Shown: one piece after another, positions 25,069 to 31,469 of the stretch | How positions within the stretch are numbered: position 1 is the first letter of the stretch | Layout of the letters: every line of letters begins with the position of its first letter | Assembly: GCA_040772225.1 (NCBI GenBank) | Contig: JAXGYO010000002.1 | Location: 558,001 to 622,000 of the forward strand | Length of the DNA stretch: 64,000 nt | Source: JAAYED01 sp040772225 | Lineage (GTDB): Bacteria; Chloroflexota; Anaerolineae; UBA1429 | Direction: 5' to 3' | Notes under the pieces: generated by a model | What the model saw: only the letters and a program-made list of their open reading frames with translations | Databases searched by the model: none | What the model was told of the DNA's origin: nothing | Position numbers and translations under genes: made by a program

Positions 25069-26083
25069 AGGAATCCTCCGCCTCGCTCTGATCCAGGGGC
25101 AGCTCCGGCCTTGAGAGATCGGGCGACCAGCCATCAAGCACCCTGAAGAGCTCGCCAGCGCTCTCTGCTGCCAACAACGCAGGCCTCACCGATGTCGCAT
25201 CACGCAGCCCCTGAACGTAGCGCACCACATGTTTGCGAAATAACACAATCCCCAGCGGCTCGCCGTAAAAGTGAGACATCCACAGCGCGTGGCGCCGGAT
25301 CACAGCCAAACGCTCCGGGTAGCCGACGGCGTCGATCGACCGCCCGCCAAAAATCCAGGGGTTTCCCACCGCACCTCGCCCCACCATCACGCCGTCACAG
25401 CCGGTCATCTCTCGCATCCGGTCGGCGTCCACGGGAGTACGCACGTCCCCGTTGCCGATGACGGGAACTGAGACCGCAGCCTTGACCTCGGCAATCGCCC
25501 CCCAATCCGCAACGCCGCTGTATTGCTGCGCTCGCGTGCGCCCGTGCACAGCGACCGCAGCGATACCGTTGTCCTCCAAAAGGCGCGCCACCTCCAGATA
25601 GTTGCGCGAGGAGGCGTCCCAGCCGAGCCGAATCTTGCCCGTTACCGGCACAGGCAACATGTTCGTAAGCGTGCGCACCAGATGGGCAATCCGTGGCGGC
25701 TCGCACAGGAGCGCCGCCCCACGCCCCCCGCTGGTCACCCGGCGCGCAGGGCACCCCATGTTCAAATCGATCATGTCGGGCTGTTGCTGCATCACGTGCT
25801 CTGCTGCCTGAAGGAGCGACCGCTCATCGGCCCCCAGCAACTGCACCGCAACCGGCCGCTCAGACTCCAGGAACTCGGACAGCCGCTCCGTCCGCATACC
25901 TCCGTGCGTTACTGCCACGTCCGTGATGCACGGCGTATAGCTCAGCGCCGATCCGTGCTCCCGGCAGATCACCCGGAACGGCAGATCGGAAAAGCCGGCC
26001 ATCGGGGCCAGGATCAACCTCCCGTGAACCGGCACCGCCCCAATATGAAAGGCGATAGGGCTCTGCTGCTGTGCCACTGTCAC
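25058..26083 (-). CDS. dus: tRNA-dihydrouridine synthase
   Basis: A 341-residue flavin-dependent Dus enzyme that reduces uridines in tRNA D-loops. Motifs are LAPMAGFSDLPFR at the N-terminus, the catalytic cysteine in DLNMGCPARRV, GKIRLGWD, VHGRTRAQQYSG, and the FMN-phosphate site PVIGNGDV and GRGAVGNPWIF. The open frame continues far upstream, but that part is a shadow of pfkB. GTG 26083 overlaps the pfkB TGA (GTGA) with GGGAGG upstream, giving the normal length. Confidence 0.92.
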   Translation of the reverse strand: MTVAQQQSPIAFHIGAVPVHGRLILAPMAGFSDLPFRVICREHGSALSYTPCITDVAVTHGGMRTERLSEFLESERPVAVQLLGADERSLLQAAEHVMQQQPDMIDLNMGCPARRVTSGGRGAALLCEPPRIAHLVRTLTNMLPVPVTGKIRLGWDASSRNYLEVARLLEDNGIAAVAVHGRTRAQQYSGVADWGAIAEVKAAVSVPVIGNGDVRTPVDADRMREMTGCDGVMVGRGAVGNPWIFGGRSIDAVGYPERLAVIRRHALWMSHFYGEPLGIVLFRKHVVRYVQGLRDATSVRPALLAAESAGELFRVLDGWSPDLSRPELPLDQSEAEDSYGD

Positions 26084-27225
26084 CGGGACGTGCGCCTCCC
26101 GCCGCCAGTCACCATCGTTCGCATCAGATCCCTGACCTCGCCCTTGGTGATGATCGGCAGATCGAACATCAGCGTCTGCTTGAGCGCGGTTGCGGCGTCG
26201 CCGACGAGGACACCCTTCTCCAGACGGCGGAATGGGTCCGATTCGGTAAGGAGTCCATAATAGAATCCAGCATTCCAGGTATCCCCACCGCCCAGGCGAT
26301 CCCACAGGGTAATATTCAGAATCGATGGCGAACGGAAAAAGTTGCCGTTCTTATCCATCGCGGCCGATTCCCAGCGATGCGCCTCGAAACTGTCAGGATA
26401 GCGGATCGTCAAACCAACGATACTTACCCCGAAGCGGTCCAACAACTCCGACATAAAGGCTCGCAACGCCTCATCATCGAGCCGTTCCAGATCACCGTTG
26501 ATAATCGCAGCGGGTCCCAGACCGCCAGCGCCCATGCCATAGAGTTCGGCCATATCCTCGATTGTGGTGATGAGCACATCAACATGCCCCAGAACGGGGC
26601 CCAGCGTTTCGACAGCCTCACCTTTCGGCCAGAGCGTGCTGCGATAGTTACAGTCCATCCCCAGCAAACACCCCTCGGGGCGCGCCGAAAGGGCCTCCTC
26701 CAATGCTTCGAGACAGTAATTCCGCTCGTATCCGCTGTGTCTCGCCAGACCAAAGGTGATCCCCGAGGTGTGCAACAGCCTGCTGTGAGCGAGAACAGAG
26801 CCCCAATCCACCATCCCAGCTCCCAGCCTGCTGGCGGCAGAGTACATGCGTTGATACCAGCCCGCACCCCGGCGCGGTGTTCGCCCCAACTCATAGAGAT
26901 ACCGGCCAATCGGCTCTGTGCGCGGCGCCCAGACCAGATGTGAGGTGTCAACACCCTGAGCGCGAGCAATGTCGCGTACAGCCCAGCCGTAAGGATTATC
27001 CGGGACGCGCGTTACAAACACTGTTCTCAGGCCAAGCCGTGCCAGAGCGATCGCCAGCGTGTATTCGCTGCCCGCCATGGAGATGCGCACCGTTCTGGCT
27101 CGCTCCAGCCGCTCATCGTCAGCAGGCGTGTCGCGCACCATGACCTCCCCAAAGGTCACCAGTGCCGGCTCCGAACCATACGCAGACAAATCGTCAGCAA
27201 CGATGTCGTAATCTAGAGCGCCCAT
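26080..27225 (-). CDS. PfkB family carbohydrate kinase (KDG-kinase-like)
   Basis: A 381-residue ribokinase-fold kinase. The N-terminal GEVMVRDTP and substrate region SMAGSEYTLAIALARLG, together with the catalytic motif DRLGGGDTWNAGF near the C-terminus, match the branch containing 2-keto-3-deoxygluconate kinase. It would phosphorylate a keto-deoxy sugar acid such as that made by enolase-family dehydratases, one of which lies at 19438-20571; this link is inference. GGAGGTGCC precedes the ATG and a strong promoter lies upstream. It is followed by dus and AMMECR1, which overlap it in order. Confidence 0.85.
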   Translation of the reverse strand: MGALDYDIVADDLSAYGSEPALVTFGEVMVRDTPADDERLERARTVRISMAGSEYTLAIALARLGLRTVFVTRVPDNPYGWAVRDIARAQGVDTSHLVWAPRTEPIGRYLYELGRTPRRGAGWYQRMYSAASRLGAGMVDWGSVLAHSRLLHTSGITFGLARHSGYERNYCLEALEEALSARPEGCLLGMDCNYRSTLWPKGEAVETLGPVLGHVDVLITTIEDMAELYGMGAGGLGPAAIINGDLERLDDEALRAFMSELLDRFGVSIVGLTIRYPDSFEAHRWESAAMDKNGNFFRSPSILNITLWDRLGGGDTWNAGFYYGLLTESDPFRRLEKGVLVGDAATALKQTLMFDLPIITKGEVRDLMRTMVTGGGRRTSR

Positions 27226-27252
27226 GGCACCTCCATCCGTGTCAGTGCCTTC

Positions 27253-27281
27253 AGTCTAGCCAGAGCAGATCACAAGGTCAA
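27253..27281 (-). promoter_or_regulatory. Promoter of the pfkB-dus-AMMECR1 operon
   Basis: On the minus strand, TTGACC (27281-27276), 17 bp, TAGACT (27258-27253) preceded by TGGC. The predicted start is ~20 nt before the ATG. Confidence 0.75.
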
Positions 27282-27312
27282 GGCTTGCTCGCACTGCCTC
27301 GGGCTTTCGGAC

Positions 27313-27341
27313 TTGATCGCGTCACCGGCTGTGGCTAGAAT
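27313..27341 (+). promoter_or_regulatory. Promoter of the UroD-like gene and purO
   Basis: TTGATC (27313-27318), 17 bp, TAGAAT (27336-27341). It forms a divergent pair with the pfkB promoter, 31 bp apart. Confidence 0.65.
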
Positions 27342-27373
27342 GGCGCTACGATTCGATAGACGGAGACGATGCC

Positions 27374-28432
27374 ATGCCCGTGGAAACTATGACCTCTCGT
27401 GAACGCTGGCAGGCAGTGCTAGAGCACCGCCTGCCTGACCGTGTCCCCACGGATTACTGGACCACCGACGAAGCACATGCTCTCCTCAAGGCCCACCTTG
27501 GGATCGCTGATGACCAAATGCTGTACGAAACGCTCCACATCGATCGTCCGTTTACGGTCAGCCCGCGTTATGTCGGGCCACCGGTATCGGCCAACGAGGA
27601 CGTTTACGGCATCCGCTACCGTGTGGTGGACTATGGCTCGGGCGCCTATCGCGAAGCCATCAGCAATCCACTGGCAGAGTACTCCTCTGTGGCGGAAATC
27701 GAAGCACACTACCGCTGGCCGAGTGCTGATTGGTGGACCTACGATCATCTTCCGGCCCAGATCCGCGGGCATGAACGTTCGCCAATACGCGGAGGCGGGT
27801 CTGAACCGTTTCTGACCTACAAGGACCTGCGCGGCGATGAACAGGCGTATATGGATCTCATCCTCAATCCGGAGATCGTGCACTATTGTCTGGACAAGCT
27901 TTTCGAGCTGGCCTACCAAAACACGTTACGCATCTACGAGGCCATACCTGGCCAGGTGATGATCACTTATATCGCGGAAGATATGGGCAGCCAGTCGAGC
28001 CTGTTATTCTCGCCATCTCAAATACGCACCTTTCTCTTGCCGCGCATGGCAAGAATGATGGACCTGGCGCATCAGGCTGGAGCCTATGTCTTTTTCCACA
28101 GCGATGGCGCTGTGCGTCGGATTCTGCCCGACATGATCACGACGGGCATCGACGTGCTGAACCCCATCCAATGGCGCTGCGACGGGATGGATAGGTCAGG
28201 TCTCAAGGCGGACTTTGGAGACCAGATCATCCTGCACGGCGCCGTCGACAACCAGCAGACCCTTCCCTTTGGGACGGTGGAGGATGTCCGCAGCGAAGTC
28301 ATTCAGAACATTGAGATACTCGGCGCAGGCGGCGGTTATATCCTGGCCCCCTGCCACAACATCCAGGCTATTACGCCTCCAGAGAACACCATCGCCATGT
28401 ACACAGAGGCCTTTGCGTCAGGCTGGTACTAG
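27374..28432 (+). CDS. Uroporphyrinogen decarboxylase-like protein (UroD/MtaA superfamily)
   Basis: A 352-residue TIM-barrel protein of the URO-D superfamily (ERWQAVLEHRLPDRVPTDYW, YIAEDMGSQSSLLFSPSQIRTFLLPRM, GAYVFFHSDGAVRRILPDM, GIDVLNPIQ, GGGYILAPCHNIQAITPPENT). It lacks the N-terminal arginine-rich pattern of true haem UroD. It belongs to the large group that includes corrinoid methyltransferases and many uncharacterised proteins. The PCHNIQ cysteine and the FFHSDG histidine fit the zinc-methyltransferase branch, but the substrate is unknown. It is followed 26 nt later by purO. Confidence 0.82.
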   Translation: MPVETMTSRERWQAVLEHRLPDRVPTDYWTTDEAHALLKAHLGIADDQMLYETLHIDRPFTVSPRYVGPPVSANEDVYGIRYRVVDYGSGAYREAISNPLAEYSSVAEIEAHYRWPSADWWTYDHLPAQIRGHERSPIRGGGSEPFLTYKDLRGDEQAYMDLILNPEIVHYCLDKLFELAYQNTLRIYEAIPGQVMITYIAEDMGSQSSLLFSPSQIRTFLLPRMARMMDLAHQAGAYVFFHSDGAVRRILPDMITTGIDVLNPIQWRCDGMDRSGLKADFGDQIILHGAVDNQQTLPFGTVEDVRSEVIQNIEILGAGGGYILAPCHNIQAITPPENTIAMYTEAFASGWY

Positions 28433-28458
28433 TTCATCACTTGGGGGAGTCAGCGATT

Positions 28459-29064
28459 ATGTATATTGGACGTTTCGTACTCGCAGGCCGTACACCATCC
28501 GGGCGTCCCTTTCTGGGTTACCGCGTGTCATCTCGTTCCTTTCCCAATCGCCGAATAGTCCTGACGCCGGATACGGCCATCGTGCTTCCTACCGCCGACG
28601 CACCAGCCAGTGACAATCCCTACATCGCCTACAACTGCATGCGAAGGCATGCCAACACAACAGTTGTCGCCAACGGCAGTCATGTTGACCCCATTATCGA
28701 AAAGGTCGCGGCCGGGTATCCGCTGCGGGACGCCCTCGCATTGTCCCTTCTTGCAATGGACTATGAGCATGACAGCTACAACACCCCACGAATCGCGGCG
28801 GCCTGGGGACCGGAACAGGCATATCTCGCGATCATCACACCGACGATGCTAACAGTCCAGAGTGTCGAGCCACTGGACGGAACGGCCATGCTGATCTCCA
28901 CCTATGAGCTGGTTGCGCCAACCCTGGTCAGGGTCGCGGGGGAGACTCCGCAGGACCTCGCCATGGCAATACACACGCTGCCTTACGAGCACCCGGTGGC
29001 ATCCCTGGCCACCCTGGTTGACGATCCGAGCGCGTCTGCCGTTCTGGGCCCCGACAAACTCTGA
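28459..29064 (+). CDS. purO: IMP cyclohydrolase, archaeal PurO type
   Basis: A 201-residue protein matching the PurO family along its whole length: MYIGRFVLAGR, YRVSSRSFPNR, NPYIAYNCMR, VVANGSHVDPI, LRDALALSLLAMDYEHDSYNTPRIAAA and ISTYEL. PurO closes the inosine ring from FAICAR in the last step of purine synthesis. It is best known from methanogens, whereas most bacteria use the PurH cyclohydrolase. ATG 28459 has GGGGGAG 9 nt upstream. Whether this organism also has a full PurH cannot be seen here. Confidence 0.88.
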   Translation: MYIGRFVLAGRTPSGRPFLGYRVSSRSFPNRRIVLTPDTAIVLPTADAPASDNPYIAYNCMRRHANTTVVANGSHVDPIIEKVAAGYPLRDALALSLLAMDYEHDSYNTPRIAAAWGPEQAYLAIITPTMLTVQSVEPLDGTAMLISTYELVAPTLVRVAGETPQDLAMAIHTLPYEHPVASLATLVDDPSASAVLGPDKL

Positions 29065-29146
29065 GCAAGCACACCACGAGGCTAGCCAACCAGGCTCCCC
29101 TTCGTCCAGGCACCGGCGATGGCCGGCGGACTGATGCGTGATCGGT

Positions 29147-29175
29147 TTGTCGCAGCCTCGACTCAATGGTATAAT
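29147..29175 (+). promoter_or_regulatory. Promoter of the CarD-family gene
   Basis: TTGTCG (29147-29152), 17 bp, perfect TATAAT (29170-29175) with TGG extension. The start would be near 29182, giving a ~240-nt leader. Confidence 0.7.
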
Positions 29176-29220
29176 AGGTCTGTACCAATGTATACCATTG
29201 TCGGAAAGTGAATACCGTTG
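29164..29220 (+). repeat. Cluster of TATACCATTG-like repeats over the carD promoter
   Basis: CAATGGTATA (29164-29173) overlaps the -10 and is the exact reverse complement of TATACCATTG (29191-29200). Related copies TGTACCAATG (29181-29190) and AATACCGTTG (29211-29220) lie beside it, at 10- and 20-bp steps. The rest of the 361-bp gap 29065-29425 also holds a 14-bp palindrome, GGTTACTAGTAACC, near 29248-29261, and no gene I can support. Confidence 0.55.
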
Positions 29221-29425
29221 CTGTACATCCACGTCAGAGTGATGTGGGTTACTAGTAACCGAGTGTGTATGAGTAATATCTCGACTCACAGCGCGCACCA
29301 TGCGCGGTCCGGCACCTACTCCAGCCAACCTCAAGCGTGTGATATTCCGGCAATATGGCAATGAAGCCAACGCCTCTAGCAGAAGCAGTCACAGCGGATT
29401 TCCGTACCAGGAGGCAAGAAAGCAT

Positions 29426-29938
29426 ATGTATCAGATCGGCAGCCGAGTCGTCCATCCCTGCTACGGTGCGGGCGTTGTGGTTCGAATCCAAGAAAAGAGT
29501 ATCGGCGATAGCGTCCATGCCTACTATGTCATCGACACCGTATCGCGCCCGATGCAGCTCATGGTTCCCGTCGAGCGTGCGGAGGAGGTCGCGTTGCGAC
29601 AGGTGGGCGAACTAGAGGAACTGCGAGACTGCCTTTGTGTCTGTCAGGATGCTCCGCTGGACGAGGACATCAACAAAGATCTGCGCGCCCGTCAGGCCAA
29701 GATGCGCGAGCAGCTCAAGTCGGGGGTTTTCGGCGATATCGTCGAGATCGCAAGAATGCTGTATTTCATGAACAGCAAGCGCGCCCTGGGAACCATCGAT
29801 AGACAGCTCTTTGACCAGAGCAAGGACTTTATCGCAGGCGAGCTCGCCCTGGCCTGCGACCTGCAGATCGAAGACGCCAAGCAAGAGATCGAGGACCTAT
29901 TGATGGCTATGCTGAAGCCTGCTGAAGAAGAGCAGTAG
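29426..29938 (+). CDS. CarD-family transcriptional regulator (CdnL-like)
   Basis: A 170-residue protein with an N-terminal CarD_CdnL_TRCF (Tudor-like) domain (residues ~1-60: YQIGSRVVHPCYGAGVVVRIQEK) and an all-helical C-terminal domain. The first binds the RNA polymerase beta subunit; the second contacts promoter DNA near the -10 box in the known proteins CdnL and mycobacterial CarD. It probably regulates promoter opening at rRNA and growth genes. ATG 29426 is preferred over the longer frame because AGGAGG lies 11 nt upstream. It is monocistronic, with its own promoter and terminator, and the promoter repeats suggest tight control. Confidence 0.9.
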   Translation: MYQIGSRVVHPCYGAGVVVRIQEKSIGDSVHAYYVIDTVSRPMQLMVPVERAEEVALRQVGELEELRDCLCVCQDAPLDEDINKDLRARQAKMREQLKSGVFGDIVEIARMLYFMNSKRALGTIDRQLFDQSKDFIAGELALACDLQIEDAKQEIEDLLMAMLKPAEEEQ

Positions 29939-29952
29939 GACAAGGCACCGAC

Positions 29953-29981
29953 GGGCCGGCCACATGGCCGGCCCTTTTTTT
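29953..29981 (+). terminator. Rho-independent terminator after the CarD-family gene
   Basis: A 9-bp stem (GGGCCGGCC 29953-29961, GGCCGGCCC 29966-29974) with a 4-nt loop, followed by seven T (29975-29981). Confidence 0.95.
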
Positions 29982-29999
29982 CGTTCGGCTCTCCACCGC

Positions 30000-30028
30000 T
30001 TGCGTTCCAGCGATAGCCGGTCTATATT
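30000..30028 (+). promoter_or_regulatory. Promoter of the PHP-like gene
   Basis: TTGCGT (30000-30005), 17 bp, TATATT (30023-30028). The predicted start (~30035) lies two bases before the first ATG at 30037. Confidence 0.6.
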
Positions 30029-30036
30029 CACCTCGT

Positions 30037-31425
30037 ATGTTCGCATCCCCGCTCGAACCAGATACCAGCGAGGCCCGCATGGATCAGACTCTTGCTATGC
30101 TAAACGATCTGAACACTGACAAGCGTATGCTGGCGCTTGAACAACTTGCCCGCCGCGAGGGCTGGTATGATCAGGCAGCGCCCGTATCCGATCCGCTCAA
30201 GATCAATCTCCATGCCCATACCATCTATTCGTATAACGGCTATGGGTATTCACCCGCTTACCTCGCCTGGCTGGCGCGAAGCGAGGGCTGGTACGCGTTG
30301 GGCACGGTAGATTTCGATGTGTTGGACAGTGTGGACGAGTGTCTCGCTGCTTGCGCGCAATGCGGCATTCGCGGCGCAGCCGGCTTTGAGACCAGGGTCT
30401 ATGTACCAGACCGTTCGAGCGTTGTCTTTAACTCACCGGGGGAGCCGGGCGTGATGTACTTTGTCGGCATGGGATTCGCCAGCGGCACCCCTGCCCCGCA
30501 GGCAGCCCCCATAATCGATGACCTACGCACCAGGGCTCAATCCAGAAACCAGCAGATGATCGCGCGCATCAATGCGCATCTGGCACCCGTCGCCATCGAC
30601 TATGAGCAGGATGTCCTACCCCTGACGCCAAGCGGCAATGCAACGGAACGCCACATCCTGATCGCCTATGATGCCGCTGCACGTAAACTCTATCCTGGCC
30701 GGGCAGATCTCCTGCGCTTTTGGAGTGACAAGCTCGGCCTGCCCGTAGAGGCTGTGGATGCATTTCTCGGAGACGTGCCATTCCCCCACGACGCCATTCG
30801 TGGCAAGCTCATGAAGCAGGGAGGGCCCGGGTATATGGCGCCCACAGCCGACAGTTTTCCGCCTCTTGAGGACGCCATCGCGGCAACCGTCGCCTGCGGC
30901 GCCCTGCCCTGTTACCCCTTTGTGGACGGCACGAGCACCGGCGAGCAGGACATGCGGGCTCTATTGGCTGACCTTGTATCCCGTGGCATCGTTGCCATGG
31001 TCCTGATCCCCGACCGCAACTGGAACGTCCCGGATACCGCTCGTTCCAAGGATCTCGTTCAACGCATGAATGCCGCCCTGGAAGCGGCCAAAGAACTTGA
31101 CCTGCCGGTATTCATCGGCACAGAGATGAACAAACCAGGGCAGTTGCTGATAGACGATCTGAGCGTCCCCGCTCTGAACCCACACTGTGAGCAGTTCCAG
31201 CACGGCGCAGACATGCTATGGGCTCACACCGTGCTGGAACGTGAGCATGGGCTAGGATTCCAGAGCGCGTGGGCAAAGGCACAGGTCCCCTCGCGGGCCG
31301 ATCGGGTGCGCCTGTACACCAGGCTCGGCAGCCTGCTTTCACCAGCCGACCACAGCGTGGACAGAGCAGCCTCTCTGCTTCGCTCTGCCGGCCTGCGAGC
31401 GACTGTGGAGATCCTGAATGGCTAG
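30037..31425 (+). CDS. PHP-domain-like protein of unknown substrate
   Basis: A 462-residue protein whose middle begins with a PHP-like motif (INLHAHTIYSYNGYGYSPAYLAWLA, residues ~56-80), but the next metal motif reads GTVDFDVLD where classic PHP proteins have TDH. Later segments (EMNKPGQLLIDD, DRNWNVPDT) have no family I recognise. A metal-dependent hydrolase is the best guess. If ATG 30037 is used the mRNA would be nearly leaderless; ATG 30079, with GAGG 6 nt upstream, is a reasonable alternative. mutS follows 45 nt later and is probably cotranscribed. Confidence 0.65.
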   Translation: MFASPLEPDTSEARMDQTLAMLNDLNTDKRMLALEQLARREGWYDQAAPVSDPLKINLHAHTIYSYNGYGYSPAYLAWLARSEGWYALGTVDFDVLDSVDECLAACAQCGIRGAAGFETRVYVPDRSSVVFNSPGEPGVMYFVGMGFASGTPAPQAAPIIDDLRTRAQSRNQQMIARINAHLAPVAIDYEQDVLPLTPSGNATERHILIAYDAAARKLYPGRADLLRFWSDKLGLPVEAVDAFLGDVPFPHDAIRGKLMKQGGPGYMAPTADSFPPLEDAIAATVACGALPCYPFVDGTSTGEQDMRALLADLVSRGIVAMVLIPDRNWNVPDTARSKDLVQRMNAALEAAKELDLPVFIGTEMNKPGQLLIDDLSVPALNPHCEQFQHGADMLWAHTVLEREHGLGFQSAWAKAQVPSRADRVRLYTRLGSLLSPADHSVDRAASLLRSAGLRATVEILNG

Positions 31426-31469
31426 TCCTACACTTCTTTCCGCATCAAGACACAAGGGCTGACAGCTCC

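Noticed and set aside
26084..26305. 74-residue N-terminal extension of Dus
   Set aside because: It is an off-frame reading of the pfkB 3' end; GTG 26083 with GTGA overlap and an upstream GGGAGG fits the family length.
31269..31469. 67-residue N-terminal extension of MutS
   Set aside because: It is out-of-frame coding of the preceding PHP-like gene; the MutS family start is at 31470.
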